A stretch of 64,000 nucleotides of DNA from Paenibacillus sp. JNUCC-31 (GCF_014844075.1 NZ_CP062165.1:5146001-5210000), one strand, 5' to 3'. Counted from the first letter of the stretch, positions 35,726 through 45,309 are shown. The notes: generated by a model from the sequence alone, not told the origin. Made by a program: numbers and translations.

Positions 35726-37081
35726 ATGGCAAAAAAAGTGAAGTTCGACTACAGCACTGCCCTGCAATTTGTCAATCAGCATGAAGTGGACTATTTCGCT
35801 GAACCGATTCGTTTGGCTCACGAACAGCTCCACAACGGTACGGGAACTGGATCGGATTATCTGGGCTGGATCGACCTGCCTACCGCTTATGACAAAGAAG
35901 AATTTTCCCGTATTCAAAAAGCGGCTGCCAAAATTCAAAGCGATTCTGAAGTATTGATCGTCATCGGTATCGGTGGATCTTACCTTGGTGCTCGTGCAGC
36001 GATTGAGATGCTGACGCACTCTTTCTACAACAATCTGCCTAAAGACAAACGCAAAACACCGGAAATCTACTTTGCAGGAAATAACATCAGCTCCACGTAT
36101 GTAACTCATTTGCTGGATCTGGTTGAAGGCAAAGACTTCTCCGTTAACGTTATCTCCAAATCCGGTACAACAACGGAGCCAGCGATTGCTTTCCGTATCT
36201 TCCGTGCAGCGCTGGAGAAAAAATACGGTAAAGAAGAAGCTCGCAAACGTATCTATGCAACAACAGACAAAGAGCGCGGTGCATTGAAAAAACTGGCGAA
36301 TGAAGAAGGCTATGAATCCTTCATTATCCCGGATGATGTAGGTGGACGTTACTCCGTTCTGACAGCAGTAGGTTTGCTACCAATCGCAGCTGCCGGCATC
36401 AACATCGAAGAAATGATGCAAGGTGCGGCGGATGCATCCAAAGAATACAGCAACCCTAACGTAGCCGAGAACGAAGCATATCAATATGCAGCTGTTCGTA
36501 ACGCACTGTATCGTAAAGGTAAAGGAACAGAGATTCTCGTAAACTACGAGCCATCCCTGCACTTTGTATCCGAGTGGTGGAAACAGCTGTACGGAGAGAG
36601 TGAAGGTAAAGACTATAAAGGAATCTATCCTGCATCCGTTGACTTCTCGACTGACTTGCACTCCATGGGTCAATTCATTCAAGAGGGTAGCCGGAACATC
36701 TTCGAAACTGTCATTCAAGTTGCTGAAGTGACCGAGCATATCTCAATCGAAGCTGATCCGGATGATCTGGATGGTCTGAACTTCCTGGAAGGTAAAACGA
36801 TGGACTTTGTTAACAAAAAAGCGTTCCAAGGAACACTGCTTGCACACACAGATGGTCAAGTACCAAACCTGATTGTGAACATTCCAGATATGTCTCCATA
36901 TTCTTTCGGATATCTGGTATACTTCTTTGAAAAAGCATGCGGCATTAGTGGTTACCTGCTCGGCGTCAATCCATTTGACCAACCAGGCGTGGAAGCATAT
37001 AAGAAAAATATGTTCGCTTTGCTGGGCAAACCAGGCTTTGAAGAAGAGAAAGCAGCGCTGGAAGCGAGACTTTCCGAATAA
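35726..37081 (+). CDS. pgi: Glucose-6-phosphate isomerase
   Basis: 451-residue glycolytic isomerase interconverting glucose-6-phosphate and fructose-6-phosphate. Sugar-phosphate site [16 protein letters not shown] (about residues 142-157), [36 protein letters not shown] (signature 1), and the catalytic Glu/His and Lys regions [12 protein letters not shown] and [16 protein letters not shown] near the C-terminus. AGGAGG lies 12 bases before the ATG. Full length, strongly biased codons. Confidence 0.97.
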   Translation: MAKKVKFDYSTALQFVNQHEVDYFAEPIRLAHEQLHNGTGTGSDYLGWIDLPTAYDKEEFSRIQKAAAKIQSDSEVLIVIGIGGSYLGARAAIEMLTHSFYNNLPKDKRKTPEIYFAGNNISSTYVTHLLDLVEGKDFSVNVISKSGTTTEPAIAFRIFRAALEKKYGKEEARKRIYATTDKERGALKKLANEEGYESFIIPDDVGGRYSVLTAVGLLPIAAAGINIEEMMQGAADASKEYSNPNVAENEAYQYAAVRNALYRKGKGTEILVNYEPSLHFVSEWWKQLYGESEGKDYKGIYPASVDFSTDLHSMGQFIQEGSRNIFETVIQVAEVTEHISIEADPDDLDGLNFLEGKTMDFVNKKAFQGTLLAHTDGQVPNLIVNIPDMSPYSFGYLVYFFEKACGISGYLLGVNPFDQPGVEAYKKNMFALLGKPGFEEEKAALEARLSE

Positions 37082-37170
37082 TTCATCGGTCTGCTCATAT
37101 AGTTAAAGAAAGTAATGTAATTACATGGGGAGTCATTGTGAAGCAATGATTCCCGGATGTTTAAACCAAG

Positions 37171-37207
37171 GCAGTTCGTCCACGTCCGCGTGGGGAACTG
37201 CTTTCTT
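37171..37207 (+). terminator. Terminator after pgi
   Basis: GCAGTTCGTCCACG - TCCG - CGTGGGGAACTGC hairpin followed by TTTCTT. It argues against upstream start choices for the next gene. Confidence 0.78.
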
Positions 37208-37240
37208 GCAAAATGGATCAAGTTGGAAAGTTGGATAGGG

Positions 37241-37873
37241 ATGATTGAACGTTATCGAACGGTTCGAGGACCAGGTAGTCTGGAAATTGTAATCAAAAAG
37301 TCGCGATTTATCGGTCATATTATGCCGGTCACGACTGAAGAAGAAGCCAATGCGTTTATTGATGAAATCAAGAAAAAACATTGGAATGCCACTCACAACT
37401 GCTCGGCTTATATGATTGGTGAGCGGGATGAGATCCAGAAGCAATCCGATGACGGCGAACCAAGCGGAACCGCTGGGAAACCCATTCTTGAAGTGATCAA
37501 AAATCAGCAATTGAAAAATGTGGCTATTGTGGTTACCCGTTACTTTGGAGGAATCATGCTTGGAGCAGGTGGGTTGATTCGCGCTTATACGGATGGAGCA
37601 GTTGCAGCCATTGAGGCGGGGGAAGCCATCACCAAAGTACTGCATCGTGAAGTATTTGTTGAACTGGATTACACATGGCTGGGCAAAGTGGAAAATGAAT
37701 TAAGGAGCCGGGAAGTCCGTACAGGTGAAACTGGATTCACCGATAAGGTTACGTTGACTTGTCTTCCGCCGGATAGTGAAACCGAGGCATTTGTAGCCTG
37801 GATCACAGATTTGACGCAAGGGCAATCCCGGATCACGGAGGGACAGCGGCTTTATTTTATTGAAGGGGAATAA
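37241..37873 (+). CDS. YigZ/IMPACT family protein
   Basis: 210 residues. N-terminal UPF0029/IMPACT domain with KSRFIGHIMPVTTEEEANAFIDEIKKKHWNATHNC, then the family hallmark DDGEPSGTAGKPILEVI and VVTRYFGGIMLGAGGLIRAY; C-terminal DUF1949-like domain. Homologues bind RNA or ribosomes, but the bacterial role is unclear. The start is ATG 37241; the longer frame from 37157 passes through the pgi terminator. Ends 5 bp before the TetR gene. Confidence 0.9.
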   Translation: MIERYRTVRGPGSLEIVIKKSRFIGHIMPVTTEEEANAFIDEIKKKHWNATHNCSAYMIGERDEIQKQSDDGEPSGTAGKPILEVIKNQQLKNVAIVVTRYFGGIMLGAGGLIRAYTDGAVAAIEAGEAITKVLHREVFVELDYTWLGKVENELRSREVRTGETGFTDKVTLTCLPPDSETEAFVAWITDLTQGQSRITEGQRLYFIEGE

Positions 37874-37878
37874 AATAT

Positions 37879-38481
37879 ATGGCTAGAAGAGCAGTCGAAC
37901 AGGAGTTGTCGAGGGAGCGGATACTGGAGGCGGCGAGGCATCTTTTTATTACCAAAGGATACCGCGCCATTTCGATGCGAAGCATCGGCCAGCATCTGGG
38001 CTATAGTCATGGGTCGCTGTATTATCATTTTAAGGAAAAGGCAGAGCTGTTCTATGCCATTGTGGTTGAAGACTTCAATCATCTGGGGCATCTGTTGCTG
38101 CAAGCCATGGTCAGGCCAGTCGTGGGCGGCGTGAGCAAGGTAGAACATATCATGATGGAGTTTATTCGTTTTGGTCTGGAGAATCCGTATCAATATGAGA
38201 TCATGTTCATGATTCGGGATGAAGAATTGCTATCCTATTGTCGTACGGAGCAAGGAAGATGCTTTGAATTGTTTGCCTCCATTATTCGACAATACATGAA
38301 TGAAGAGGGTTGTACGGAAGAAGATATTCAATGTGTACCACGTACGCTGTTTTTGTCCATGCATGGATTCATATCATATTATATTCAGGACCGTTTGACC
38401 TTTGCAGAGATTGAGTCGGCTGCATTGTCTCATGTCAAAGTGCTTTGCCGCAATCTCCAACACCAGCCTGGCGTCCAATAA
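37879..38481 (+). CDS. TetR/AcrR-family transcriptional regulator
   Basis: 200 residues. N-terminal HTH SRERILEAARHLFITKGYRAISMRSIGQHLGYSHGSLYYHFKEKAELF (residues about 12-60) is a clear TetR DNA-binding domain; the rest is the helical ligand and dimer domain. It is cotranscribed with yigZ (5-bp gap, ribosome binding site inside the yigZ tail). No target operator identified. Confidence 0.9.
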   Translation: MARRAVEQELSRERILEAARHLFITKGYRAISMRSIGQHLGYSHGSLYYHFKEKAELFYAIVVEDFNHLGHLLLQAMVRPVVGGVSKVEHIMMEFIRFGLENPYQYEIMFMIRDEELLSYCRTEQGRCFELFASIIRQYMNEEGCTEEDIQCVPRTLFLSMHGFISYYIQDRLTFAEIESAALSHVKVLCRNLQHQPGVQ

Positions 38482-38582
38482 GGCGCTTTTGTCGCACTCC
38501 TATACTTCAGGGCGGTGAATTGTCATAACATTAATTCTTTATAACGTTGTCTCGCGAAAGTTTTTTCGTGAACAAGACCATG

Positions 38583-38632
38583 ACAGGCGGATCACATCCT
38601 GAAATAGGGTGGACCGCCTGTTTGCTTTTTTG
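38583..38632 (+). terminator. Terminator after the TetR gene
   Basis: ACAGGCGG (38583-38590) / CCGCCTGT (38614-38621) with inner pairing, followed by TTGCTTTTTT. Confidence 0.75.
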
Positions 38633-38668
38633 CGCTTCTGGAATAGGGTTAAATAAGGTCAAATGAAG

Positions 38669-39070
38669 CTAACCTTCCATGAGTTTAAGAAAATATTCCC
38701 GCTGACGTGGGCCATCGAATTCGCAAAAATAGATTCCCTGCCATCTGCCAAGCAGTAACCTGCCCTCATGTATAATCACCGTCTGTGATGGTCCGGTTGT
38801 GATTGATTTCAGGTGAGAAGCCGTATTCCCCTCAGCATGCCGATATTCAGGGTGCTCCCAAGGATAGACTTCGTTCAAGCGGAGAAGTACGTCATGCTTG
38901 ACGTCCGGGTCTGCATTTTCATTAATGGCAATGCCTGCCGTCGTATGTGGACAATAAATCAATACAGTCCCATGCTGGACACCGCTGTCACGGACGACCT
39001 GCTCCACCTCCCGCGTAATATCTTTCATCTCATCCCGTCGGGATGTCGATACATTTTTCGTATATAACAT
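38669..39070 (-). CDS. YjbQ family protein (secondary thiamine-phosphate synthase/UPF0047)
   Basis: 133 residues matching the YjbQ/UPF0047 family, homologues of which show weak thiamine-phosphate synthase activity. GTVLIYCPHTTAGIAINENADPDVKHDVLLRL, EYRHAEGNTASHLKS and LLLGRWQGIYFCEFDGPRQRE are the conserved blocks with the His/Glu residues. AAAGGAG precedes the ATG at 39070. Confidence 0.9.
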   Translation of the reverse strand: MLYTKNVSTSRRDEMKDITREVEQVVRDSGVQHGTVLIYCPHTTAGIAINENADPDVKHDVLLRLNEVYPWEHPEYRHAEGNTASHLKSITTGPSQTVIIHEGRLLLGRWQGIYFCEFDGPRQREYFLKLMEG

Positions 39071-39189
39071 ATTACACCACTCCTTTGCGCCAAAATGTGT
39101 CCCCTAAATTGTACCTTACCCACTACATACCAAACAAACCACGTATTACGATGTTATAACAATTACACGATAACGGAGAGGGCAGAAAT

Positions 39190-39345
39190 AACCTGAAGAA
39201 GCGAAGCTAAAAGCTTTCTGAAAGAAAGCTGCATCGGAAGCATACGCTTCGCCTTTATCGACGGATTTCTCCCTTTAGAGAAGGGAATCAAAGAAATCTG
39301 GGGATAACAGCGATCGGAAGGTTGTTCTGGCGGCGTAGTGGCAAG
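39190..39345. repeat. Structured intergenic element, copy A
   Basis: A GC-richer block in the YjbQ-cysT gap with nested inverted repeats: GAAGCGAAGC against the later ACGCTTCGC, AGCTTTCTGAAAGAAAGCT, and GGATTTCTCCCTTT / AAGGGA...AGAAATC. Its reverse complement aligns over about 100 nt with the element at 60222-60345 (shared CGATC-CTGTTATCCCC-GATTTC, GAAATCCG and GATAAAGG-GAA). Not coding. Family unknown to me; a dispersed repeat or structured RNA. Confidence 0.7.
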
Positions 39346-39399
39346 TGTAATTTTTATGAAATCATCTTATGTACGCCCCAATTATATTCAATAAAAGCA

Positions 39400-39429
39400 T
39401 TGACGATTAGCACTGCAAACTGGTAAAGT
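39400..39429 (+). promoter_or_regulatory. Candidate promoter of the sulfate uptake operon
   Basis: TTGACG (39400-39405), 18-bp spacer, TAAAGT (39424-39429), 136 bp upstream of cysT. No S-box or T-box leader is recognisable between it and the gene. Confidence 0.5.
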
Positions 39430-39564
39430 ATCAGATAAGCAAAAACCAAGTAGACTAATGGGAATAATGTTGAAGTAATAAAATCCAACTTAGGAAAAAG
39501 GTTGTATGGAAGCAGGAAGACTGCCGACCGGACATAGAACCGGAGGCTGGGAGGGAATGCAGCA

Positions 39565-40380
39565 ATGAATACCGTTCTTCGTCATAAGGGATGGACTTGG
39601 GGATTCCGCAGTACCGTATTGTTATATTTTATCGTACTCATTGTACTTCCAATCATCGGTGTGTACGTCAATTCCTTCTCTGAAGGATGGAGCAACTTTA
39701 TCCAGAGCATTATGGACCCGATTGCGTGGAAAGCCGTGCTGTTAACCATTCGGCTGGCCGTTATAGCTACCGTGATTAATGTCGTTCTGGGAACCATGAT
39801 CGCTTGGGTACTGACACGTTATCGCTTTTTTGGAAGGTCGTTCCTTAACAGTCTGGTAGATCTTCCTTTTGCACTGCCAACAGCTGTTGGCGGACTGATG
39901 ATTATGCTGCTCCTGGGTCCGGTTAGTGCTATTGGGAAACTGGCGGAATCCATGGGGTTTGAAATTGTATTTCACCAGCCTGCAATTGTGATCGCGATGA
40001 CCTTTGTGACGTTTCCTTTTGTTATTCGTGCGGTGCAGCCTTTGCTCGAAGAGATCGACCCTTCGGAAGAGGAAGCCTCCTACACGATGGGTGCATCGAA
40101 AGCGCGCACGTTCAGGCAGGTCATTCTTCCGTCCATGGCTCCAGGCATGATTAGTGGGGGGATGCTGGCATTCTCCAGGGCACTTGCCGAATTTGGAGCT
40201 GTTGTGCTGGTGGCGGGCAATATTCCGGGAAGAACGTTGACAGCTTCCGTATTTATATACGGCGAGATCGAAAGTGACAATCCAACCGGTGCGGCTGCCG
40301 TCTCCGTACTGCTCTTAACACTCTCCTTCCTGATCCTCTGGCTGATTAATCTGGTGCAGATGCGGGGGAGAAGAGGATGA
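39565..40380 (+). CDS. cysT: Sulfate ABC transporter permease CysT
   Basis: 271-residue membrane permease of sulfate/thiosulfate uptake, six predicted helices starting FRSTVLLYFIVLIVLPIIGVYV. The LVDLPFALPTAVGGLMIMLLLGP segment and the ATPase-contact loop EASYTMGASKARTFRQVILPSMAPGM (EAA motif) identify the CysT/CysU type. GGGAGGG lies 9 bases before the ATG. Its stop overlaps cysW as ATGA. Confidence 0.93.
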   Translation: MNTVLRHKGWTWGFRSTVLLYFIVLIVLPIIGVYVNSFSEGWSNFIQSIMDPIAWKAVLLTIRLAVIATVINVVLGTMIAWVLTRYRFFGRSFLNSLVDLPFALPTAVGGLMIMLLLGPVSAIGKLAESMGFEIVFHQPAIVIAMTFVTFPFVIRAVQPLLEEIDPSEEEASYTMGASKARTFRQVILPSMAPGMISGGMLAFSRALAEFGAVVLVAGNIPGRTLTASVFIYGEIESDNPTGAAAVSVLLLTLSFLILWLINLVQMRGRRG

Positions 40381-41174
40381 GAAGACTATTAATCGGACTG
40401 ACGTTTGCAGTGTTCACTGTACTGCTGATCATCCCGCTTGGACGTATTTTTATTGGTGCATTTGAAGACGGGGCAGGAGGATTCCTGGAAGGGCTGTTGC
40501 GCCCTGAGGCGCTGCATGCCTTGATGATGACAGGACTTGTTGTACTTGTCGTCACGCTGTTAAATACATTGTTTGGCGTTATGATGGCTATTTATCTGGT
40601 TCGCGCCGGATGGATGAGTGACCGGGTAAAAGGGCTGCTGAACAGCATTGTGGATCTGCCCTATGCCGTTTCGCCAGTCATTGGCGGATTGATGATTGTA
40701 CTACTGCTCGGCCCGAACAGCATTATGGGCGCTTTTTTTGAAGGGATTGGATTCAACGTGGTGTATGCCTTCCCGGGCATGGTCATTGCAACGTTGTTTG
40801 TCACATTCCCACTGATGGTCCGAGAGGTGATGCCTGTCTTGCAGGAGCTTGGATCTCAGCAAGAAGAAGCTGCTTCAACGCTTGGTGCATACGGCTGGAG
40901 AACGTTCTGGAGTGTTACCTGGCCATCCATCCGCTGGGCAGTTGTGTACGGTCTTGTGTTGACGGTTGCACGCTCGCTTGGGGAATTTGGTGCGGTGCTG
41001 GTTGTATCGGGTAACATCATGAACAAAACGCAGACAGCAACAACGCTTGTATATCAGGATGTTGAGAATTTTAATGTAGCTGCCGCAAATGGTGTGGCAT
41101 TGGTACTGGTTACCTTTTCCGTCGGGCTGCTGCTTATGATGGAATGGGCCAAGAAGCGAAAGGAAGTGCATTGA
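40377..41174 (+). CDS. cysW: Sulfate ABC transporter permease CysW
   Basis: 265-residue partner permease with six helices. NSIVDLPYAVSPVIGGLMIVLLLGPNSIMGAFFE and the EAA-type loop EEAASTLGAYGWRTFWSVTWPSIRWAV are CysW-typical; QTATTLVYQDVENFN near the end is characteristic. Coupled to cysT by ATGA overlap and followed by cysA one base later. Confidence 0.93.
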   Translation: MRRLLIGLTFAVFTVLLIIPLGRIFIGAFEDGAGGFLEGLLRPEALHALMMTGLVVLVVTLLNTLFGVMMAIYLVRAGWMSDRVKGLLNSIVDLPYAVSPVIGGLMIVLLLGPNSIMGAFFEGIGFNVVYAFPGMVIATLFVTFPLMVREVMPVLQELGSQQEEAASTLGAYGWRTFWSVTWPSIRWAVVYGLVLTVARSLGEFGAVLVVSGNIMNKTQTATTLVYQDVENFNVAAANGVALVLVTFSVGLLLMMEWAKKRKEVH

Positions 41175-41175
41175 G

Positions 41176-42240
41176 ATGCATGTGGAAGTCCGTGATCTGA
41201 ACAAACATTTCGGTGATTTTCATGCGGTAAAAGATGTCTCGTTCGATATTGCCAAAGGCCATCTGATCGGTTTGCTGGGACCCAGCGGAGGTGGGAAAAC
41301 ATCCATTCTGCGTATGCTGGCGGGTCTGGAGAACCCGGGTTCCGGGGAGATTCGTTTTCACGGAAAGATCGTCAACCATCTGCCTCCACAGGAGCGGGGA
41401 ATCGGATTTGTATTTCAGAACTACGCCTTGTTCAAACATATGACGGTATTTGATAATATCGCCTTTGGACTCAAGGTCAAAAAGACACCTAAAACCCAGA
41501 TCCGTGATCGGGTCATGGAGCTTGTGGAGTTGACGGGGCTGAAGGGGTTCGAGCAGCGTTATCCGCATCAGTTGTCTGGTGGACAGCGTCAGCGTGTTGC
41601 TTTTGCCAGAGCATTGGCACCGGAGCCGCAGCTGCTGTTGCTGGATGAGCCATTCGCCGCCATTGATGCCAAGATCCGTCAGGAACTGCGTTCCTGGCTG
41701 AGAGAGCTGATTGAGCGGGTAGGCATCACTTCGATTTTTGTAACCCATGACCAGGATGAAGCCATTGAAGTTGCCGACGAAATTATGATTATCAGCCAAG
41801 GGCGGTTGGAGCAGAAAGGCACGCCATGGGATATATACAAGAATCCGGAGACACCTTTTGTTGCCACATTTATCGGGGAATCCACCGTTGTGGAGGACGC
41901 TTCACAGCTCAAGGGCTTCGAACATGCGGTCGAAGGAGAGCGCACACGTGCGCTGATCCGGCCTGAGTATATTGAGATCGGTTTGAAAAACGAGTTTAGC
42001 ATGCTGTCCGCTACTGAAAAGGGAACGGTTAAACACCTTCATTTTCGTGGCAGTGAATGGATGGTCGAAGTGGAAGTTGAGGGACATAAACTGATCACGT
42101 ATCGTTCCCTGGAAAAAACCACCTTGCAAGTCGGCCAACAGATCCGGGTACTTGTCCATCGGGCGTATCTGTTCAATGATTCCGATAGCTGGGTGGTGGA
42201 GAACCGATTGAAGGAAGATCCAATGCCGGTCATCATCTAA
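41176..42240 (+). CDS. cysA: Sulfate ABC transporter ATP-binding protein CysA
   Basis: 354-residue ATPase energising sulfate import. Walker A GPSGGGKTS (about residues 36-44), signature LSGGQRQRVAFARAL, Walker B LLLLDEPFAAID, switch THDQDEAIEVADEI, then a C-terminal TOBE-like regulatory domain from residue 240. ATG at 41176, with AAGGAAG in the cysW tail. Confidence 0.93.
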   Translation: MHVEVRDLNKHFGDFHAVKDVSFDIAKGHLIGLLGPSGGGKTSILRMLAGLENPGSGEIRFHGKIVNHLPPQERGIGFVFQNYALFKHMTVFDNIAFGLKVKKTPKTQIRDRVMELVELTGLKGFEQRYPHQLSGGQRQRVAFARALAPEPQLLLLDEPFAAIDAKIRQELRSWLRELIERVGITSIFVTHDQDEAIEVADEIMIISQGRLEQKGTPWDIYKNPETPFVATFIGESTVVEDASQLKGFEHAVEGERTRALIRPEYIEIGLKNEFSMLSATEKGTVKHLHFRGSEWMVEVEVEGHKLITYRSLEKTTLQVGQQIRVLVHRAYLFNDSDSWVVENRLKEDPMPVII

Positions 42241-42294
42241 GCAGAGCATCAATGGTTCAAGGAACCATCTATAATTTTGGAAAGAGGGCTGCCC

Positions 42295-43356
42295 ATGCAG
42301 ACGAGGAAGAAGAAAATCACCCCTTTATATGCTGTCCTCATGCTTCTGCTCGTCTGCATGACCGTTGGATGCAGCAAGCAGGAGGATGCGAGCGAACAGA
42401 GCGGAGCATCCGCAGACGACCAGTCCAATACGCTGGTTATCGGTGCTTACAGTGTAGCCAAAGACGCCGTTGGAGAGTTGCTGCCCAAATTTCAGGAGGA
42501 ATGGAAAGCCAAGACGGGGCAGACCGTTCACTTCCAAGAATCCTATGAAGCTTCCGGCACGCAGGCGAGAGCCATTGTTGGCGGATTTGAAGCCGATGTT
42601 GCGCTTCTCGCAATGGAGAGTGATATTGATAAGCTGGTCAAAGCCGATCTGGTCAGCTCCAATTGGAAGCAGACACCGAATGAAGGCATGATCACCCGTT
42701 CGATTGTTGTTCTCGGTACAAGAGCAGGTAACCCGCTTGGGATTCGTGATTTTGAAGATTTGACCAAGCCGGGTGTGAAGGTGCTCTATCCTAATCCGAA
42801 GACGTCAGGCGGAGCCCAATGGGATATTAATGCCATTTACGGTGCGGGCTTGAAGCTATCTGAGGAGCAAGGGAAAAAAGATCCTGCTGTGGCTAAAGCC
42901 TTTTTGGAAAAGGTACATGAGAACGTCGAGTCACTGGATAAGAGCGGTCGATCCTCAATGGCGGCTTTTGAATATGGCGTGGGGGATGTTATCGTCACGT
43001 ATGAGAATGAACTGCTTGCCCGGATTGCCAAGGGAGTAAATTATGACATCGTCGTTCCCAAAAACACGATCCTGATTGAAAATCCGGCGGTTGTTGTAGA
43101 CAAATATGCGGATAAGCATGGCAATCGTGAATTGGCTGAAGCCTTTGTAGCGTATCTGCGTACGCCGGAGGCCCAGCGCATTTTTGCCAAGCACGGGTTC
43201 CGTTCGGTAGACCCTGATGTGTTTGCAGAGACAAAGTCTGCGTTCCCGACGCCCGAAGGTCTGTTCGATATTAATTACCTCGGCGGATGGGATAAAGTGC
43301 GCAGTACACTGTATTCCAAACGAGGTGTATGGTACCAGGTGTTGGCGGGATTATAG
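42295..43356 (+). CDS. sbp: Sulfate/thiosulfate-binding lipoprotein
   Basis: 353-residue receptor of the sulfate importer. Signal peptide ends in CMTVGC (lipobox Cys at residue 25). The mature protein has the Sbp/CysP pattern: LVIGAYSVAKDAVGELLPKFQEEW, SYEASGTQARAIVGGFEADVALLAMESDIDKL and PKTSGGAQWDINAIYG with the sulfate-coordinating Ser/Gly backbone. ATG at 42295 with AGAGGG upstream; an upstream TTG (42277) is weaker. Unlike many operons, the receptor gene is last. Confidence 0.9.
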   Translation: MQTRKKKITPLYAVLMLLLVCMTVGCSKQEDASEQSGASADDQSNTLVIGAYSVAKDAVGELLPKFQEEWKAKTGQTVHFQESYEASGTQARAIVGGFEADVALLAMESDIDKLVKADLVSSNWKQTPNEGMITRSIVVLGTRAGNPLGIRDFEDLTKPGVKVLYPNPKTSGGAQWDINAIYGAGLKLSEEQGKKDPAVAKAFLEKVHENVESLDKSGRSSMAAFEYGVGDVIVTYENELLARIAKGVNYDIVVPKNTILIENPAVVVDKYADKHGNRELAEAFVAYLRTPEAQRIFAKHGFRSVDPDVFAETKSAFPTPEGLFDINYLGGWDKVRSTLYSKRGVWYQVLAGL

Positions 43357-43407
43357 ACCATACCATATCACACGGTTATTGAATTTTAGACGATAAATTA
43401 TGACCCA

Positions 43408-43447
43408 AACCTTCATTTCACGATATAAAGTGAGCTGGAGGTTTTTT
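43408..43447 (+). terminator. Terminator after the sulfate operon
   Basis: AAACCTTCATTTCAC - GATATAAA - GTGAGCTGGAGGTTTTTT hairpin with T-run, 50 bp after the stop. Confidence 0.8.
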
Positions 43448-43507
43448 GCATTTCTAGACTAAGATGTTAATTCATTTAAACCCGATAGGTTAAGTTGGAA
43501 AAAATCG

Positions 43508-43536
43508 TTGCTTTTTGTTTAATCCTTGCCTATACT
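43508..43536 (+). promoter_or_regulatory. Promoter of the peptide ABC transporter operon
   Basis: TTGCTT (43508-43513), 17-bp spacer, TATACT (43531-43536), 42 bp before the substrate-binding protein gene. Confidence 0.7.
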
Positions 43537-43577
43537 AACTAACAGAACATCAAATTACAGCGAGGGGAAATATCATA

Positions 43578-45185
43578 ATGAAATCTAAAAAAATGTGGCT
43601 GTCCATGATGCTGGTACTGGTTATCGCAATCATGACTGCATGCGGAAGCAGCGGTGACGGAACAAGCTCTTCGTCTAATACCGGAGAAAATACAGCAACG
43701 ACAGATAATGGTCAACCGAAAGACGGCGGCAGCATCATTATTGCTGTTCAGGATGACCCTAAAGTGATGAATCCGATTTATGCGGGTGACCGTGTAACGT
43801 TGACGATTGATCAATCCTTATATGCTCCACTGTTCAATGTGAATGATGGCAAAAAAACGTATGTACTCGCAGACAGTGACAGCTTCTCTGATGATCACCT
43901 GACGTATACGTTGAAGCTGAAAGACGGGCTGAAATGGCATGACGGACAGCCTTTGACAGCGGATGATATCGTGTTCACGATGGATAGCATCCTTGATGAG
44001 AAACAGCACAGTTCTTCCCGCAGTCAGTATGTTTTTGATGGCAAACCGGTGAAAGTAACCAAGATCGACGACCTGACGGTGGAATTCAAATTGCCGGAAG
44101 TATCTGCTGCTTTTGAAGGAGCATTGGTTTCTTTCTATCCAATTCCTAAACATATTTTTGAAGGCGAAGCCGATATTGAGAAAAGCGACAAAAACAACAA
44201 CCCGATCGGTTCCGGTCCGTTCAAGTTCAAGGAATACCGTCCGGGCGAATACGTAACACTGGAACGTTTTGATGATTACTTTGCAGGCAAAGCTCATCTG
44301 GATAGCGTGACGTACCGTGTAGCGAAAGATCCAAATGCGGCGAACCTGGCCCTGCAAAACGGCGAAATTCAAATGCGTATGGTCGACACACAGGATTACA
44401 ACAAATTGAATGACACAGGCAAATTCAACATGCTGACTTACCCGGAAGGCCGCTTGCAATACATGGTGTTCAACCTGAACGTGCCTTCAATGCAAAAGAA
44501 AGAAGTTCGTCAAGCCATCGCTTATGCTTTGGATAAAAATGAACTGATTACCGCTTCGTATTCCTCAGCTGATTTTGCTGAACCGGCTCCGTCGATTCTG
44601 ACACCGGATACGTTATACCAAACGGATGATGTTGAGAAATACGACTACAACGTGGAAAAAGCGAAGCAACTGCTGGCTGATGCAGGCGTAAGCAACCTGA
44701 AATTACGTCTTGCGTACACAAACACTAACAAACCACAAACCAGCCAAGCGCTGTACATTCAGCAAAAACTGAAAGACGTTGGCATTGAAGTGGAATTGCT
44801 GCCGATGGACGGAACGGCTTATGGTAACCGTACACTGGACATGAACAATACAGACTTTGAACTGTCCTTTGGTGGATACATCATGGGTTATGAGCCGGAT
44901 GCCTATAAATCTCTCTTCCTGAGCGATGCGGCATACAACTACTCCCATTACAAAAATGCCGATTTCGACAAGCTGTGGAATGAAGCTGCCGTTCAAATTG
45001 ACGAAACCAAACGTGGCGATTTGTACAAACAAATCCAACAAACCGTAGCAAATGAAATGACTGTATACCCCATTGCCTACACGAAAGCTGTAGTCGCTGT
45101 GGATAACACATACGGCGGCGTTGAAGATGCAAATCCGAAACCAGTCGTTATGCTCGAAGATCTGTCTAAACTATTTAAAAAATAA
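43578..45185 (+). CDS. Oligopeptide/dipeptide ABC transporter substrate-binding lipoprotein
   Basis: 535-residue family 5 solute-binding protein. Signal peptide MKSKKMWLSMMLVLVIAIMTAC gives a lipidated Cys at residue 22, followed by a Ser/Asn/Thr-rich linker. The mature part has YAPLFNVNDGKKTYVLADS, LKLKDGLKWHDGQPLTADDIVFTMDSI and QYMVFNLNVPSMQKKEVRQAIAYALDKNE blocks typical of DppE/OppA. GAGGGGAAATATCATA precedes the ATG. First of five genes; peptide length preference cannot be told. Confidence 0.92.
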   Translation: MKSKKMWLSMMLVLVIAIMTACGSSGDGTSSSSNTGENTATTDNGQPKDGGSIIIAVQDDPKVMNPIYAGDRVTLTIDQSLYAPLFNVNDGKKTYVLADSDSFSDDHLTYTLKLKDGLKWHDGQPLTADDIVFTMDSILDEKQHSSSRSQYVFDGKPVKVTKIDDLTVEFKLPEVSAAFEGALVSFYPIPKHIFEGEADIEKSDKNNNPIGSGPFKFKEYRPGEYVTLERFDDYFAGKAHLDSVTYRVAKDPNAANLALQNGEIQMRMVDTQDYNKLNDTGKFNMLTYPEGRLQYMVFNLNVPSMQKKEVRQAIAYALDKNELITASYSSADFAEPAPSILTPDTLYQTDDVEKYDYNVEKAKQLLADAGVSNLKLRLAYTNTNKPQTSQALYIQQKLKDVGIEVELLPMDGTAYGNRTLDMNNTDFELSFGGYIMGYEPDAYKSLFLSDAAYNYSHYKNADFDKLWNEAAVQIDETKRGDLYKQIQQTVANEMTVYPIAYTKAVVAVDNTYGGVEDANPKPVVMLEDLSKLFKK

Positions 45186-45187
45186 TC

Positions 45188-45292
45188 ATATAGAATGAAA
45201 CGTATCGGAGTGCCCGATGTGAATCCTTGCTTCAATCCACATGCGTTCATTCTATATAACAAGCCAATAACGCCGGCCGCGAGGCCGGCGTT
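45188..45292 (+). other. Two intercistronic stem-loops between receptor and permease genes
   Basis: ATATAGAATGAAACG (45188-45202) pairs with CGTTCATTCTATAT (45244-45257) around a 41-base loop. Then AACGCCGGCC - GCGA - GGCCGGCGTT (45269-45292) is a perfect 10-bp stem capped by a GNRA tetraloop. Neither has a T-run, so they fit mRNA stabilisation or partial attenuation between a highly needed receptor and its permeases. Confidence 0.7.
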
Positions 45293-45309
45293 GATTCGGA
45301 GGTGCCCAT

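Noticed and set aside
39346..39564. S-box (SAM) or T-box leader upstream of the sulfate operon
   Set aside because: No conserved S-box stems or T-box sequence and no terminator hairpin before cysT.
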